Shown piece after piece: positions 13,462 through 14,186 of a stretch of DNA of 14,186 nt. The notes below the pieces were generated by a model that did no database searches, was not told where the DNA came from, and was given only the letters and a program-made list of their open reading frames with translations. Every line of letters begins with the position of its first letter. Position 1 is the first letter of the stretch. The DNA is from CBFDBF01 sp050287725 (GTDB lineage Bacteria > Pseudomonadota > Gammaproteobacteria > Chromatiales > Chromatiaceae). Both the position numbers and the translations under genes were made by a program. Location: assembly GCA_050287725.1 (NCBI GenBank), contig JBNKCL010000079.1:1-14186 (forward strand). The letters run 5' to 3'.

Positions 13462-13747
13462 TATCGAAGTGGAAGTGGCTTATGCCAGACCCGAAAAGCA
13501 GGTGATCCTGACGGTCAAAGGCGAAACGGGAATGACAGTGTTGGAGGCGATCGAAAAGTCGGGGATCCAGGGGGTGTTTCCCGAGATCGATCCGGGCAGC
13601 GCCAAGGTGGGGATCTTCGGCAAGGCGGCCTCTCAGGATACGGTGCTGTCTCCCGGTGACCGGGTGGAGATCTACCGGGAACTGATCGCCGATCCCAAGG
13701 CGGCGCGCAAGAAAAAGGCGGCGGCCCAGCAGGAAAAAGCGGACTAG
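13451..13747 (+). CDS. rnfH: RnfH family ubiquitin-like protein
   Basis: This encodes a 98-residue protein (102 if the ATG at 13439 is used). It has the beta-grasp-like RnfH/UPF0125 pattern: IEVEVAYARPEKQ near the start (E. coli RnfH has IAVEVAYALPEKQ), GMTVLEAIEKSGI, VGIFGKAAS, and GDRVEIYRELIADPKAARKK. A Lys/Ala-rich tail follows. The function is not settled; the name comes from linkage to rnf genes in some bacteria, and the constant neighbour in gammaproteobacteria is ratA. The GTG start overlaps the end of ratA by 11 bases. No good terminator follows; a weak 6-bp stem at 13785-13803 has no T-run. Confidence 0.92.
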   Translation: MATNIEVEVAYARPEKQVILTVKGETGMTVLEAIEKSGIQGVFPEIDPGSAKVGIFGKAASQDTVLSPGDRVEIYRELIADPKAARKKKAAAQQEKAD

Positions 13748-13828
13748 ATTCCGGCAGTTATTCAAACCTCCAAACCCGTGTTTCGAGATCGCGAGGTGAT
13801 CTCCACCTGGCCGCATTCAGAAAAACAC

Positions 13829-13858
13829 TTGAAATACTATGGGATATCAGCGTAGATT
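13829..13858 (+). promoter_or_regulatory. Possible promoter of the porin gene
   Basis: TTGAAA (13829-13834) and TAGATT (13853-13858) are five-of-six and four-of-six matches to sigma-70 boxes, with 18-base spacing. This would leave a leader of about 40 bases before the porin start. Confidence 0.5.
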
Positions 13859-13905
13859 GCATCGACTCGGTTTAATCAATTCGTAAAGAACGGGAGATCT
13901 TCAAG

Positions 13906-14186
13906 TTGAACAAGAAACTTCTAACTGCAGCGGTAGCCGCCGCCATGGTCGCTCCGGCTGCGATGGCCGGTGATGTCACCATCTATGGTGAAGCCCATGT
14001 GGCCATGTCTTACTATGACTTGGAAGTCGATGCTTTTTTAGGTACCCACGGAGATCGGGTCTGGGATCTGGCGAGCCATGAGAGTTTTATCGGCTTCAAG
14101 GGTTCCGAGGATCTGGGCGGCGGCCTGAGCGCCATCTGGCAAATGGAGATCCAGATCGAACTGGCGGACGGCGGTTCCACCGGCGC
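13906..14186 (+). CDS. Gram-negative porin, 5' part (runs off the window)
   Basis: The first 93 codons of an outer-membrane porin gene are present; the frame is open to the window end. Translation begins at TTG (13906-13908), with GGGAG at 13892-13896 as ribosome-binding site. The product starts MNKKLLTAAVAAAMVAPAAM, a textbook Sec signal peptide ending AMA before GDVTIYGEAH. The mature start (DVTIYGEAHVAMSYYD), then ESFIGFKGSEDLGGGLSAIWQ and the following QMEIQIEL, match the first beta-strands of general trimeric porins of gammaproteobacteria. No earlier ATG in frame gives a better start. Substrate or ion preference cannot be judged from this part. Confidence 0.92.
   Translation, partial: MNKKLLTAAVAAAMVAPAAMAGDVTIYGEAHVAMSYYDLEVDAFLGTHGDRVWDLASHESFIGFKGSEDLGGGLSAIWQMEIQIELADGGSTG

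Noticed and set aside
13024..13747. ratA-rnfH as a toxin-antitoxin module
   Set aside because: The pair is a conserved housekeeping neighbourhood in gammaproteobacteria. An antitoxin role for RnfH is not established, so no defence or TA system is claimed.
13785..13803. Stem GAGATC/GATCTC after rnfH as a terminator
   Set aside because: The stem is only six base pairs, the loop is seven bases and there is no T-run on either strand.

Overview
The window looks like chromosomal DNA from a fairly GC-rich gammaproteobacterium. The evidence is the tmRNA tag ANDDNYALAA, the ratA-rnfH pair close to smpB and ssrA, an E. coli-like long-Q-loop cytochrome bd oxidase with CydX, and a gammaproteobacterial-type porin. 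A free-living sulfur-oxidiser or Chromatiales-like lineage is a guess from general resemblance only. No insertion sequence, phage, CRISPR array or tRNA was seen.

Layout. (1) 1-3477, + strand: the 3' end of a NifX/NifB-like cofactor-binding gene with a His-rich tail, then cydP-cydA-cydB-cydX for a cytochrome bd quinol oxidase, closed by a strong intrinsic terminator. (2) 3585-3971: a DUF302 protein. (3) 4091-8129, + strand: a compact apparent operon with a membrane fatty-acid-hydroxylase/sterol-desaturase protein, the radical SAM enzyme ArsS, two glycosyltransferases of the TIGR04283 and TIGR04282 types, and the arsenite methyltransferase ArsM. This is an arsenosugar-type gene set, with the hydroxylase as an unexpected extra member. 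(4) 8368-10301, - strand: a secreted beta-propeller-like protein and a GDT1/UPF0016 manganese exporter. The exporter is preceded by a yybP-ykoY (Mn2+) riboswitch with its own promoter and a clear switching hairpin. (5) 10308-11404, - strand: ssrA (tmRNA) with promoter and terminator, then its partner smpB. (6) 11620-13747, + strand: an NSS-family sodium symporter followed directly by ratA and rnfH. (7) 13906 to the end: the 5' part of an outer-membrane porin gene.

Two copies of an imperfect palindromic repeat (starting CTCTCGCCAAGGCGC) lie in intergenic DNA, one after arsM and one between smpB and ssrA.

How the genes fit together: cydPABX make one respiratory complex. ArsM would methylate arsenite and ArsS would add the adenosyl-derived sugar, with the glycosyltransferases probably modifying the product. 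SmpB and tmRNA together rescue stalled ribosomes. The riboswitch should turn on Mn2+ export when Mn2+ is high. Every stretch longer than about 150 bases without a protein gene is accounted for by an RNA element, a repeat or a promoter region described below.
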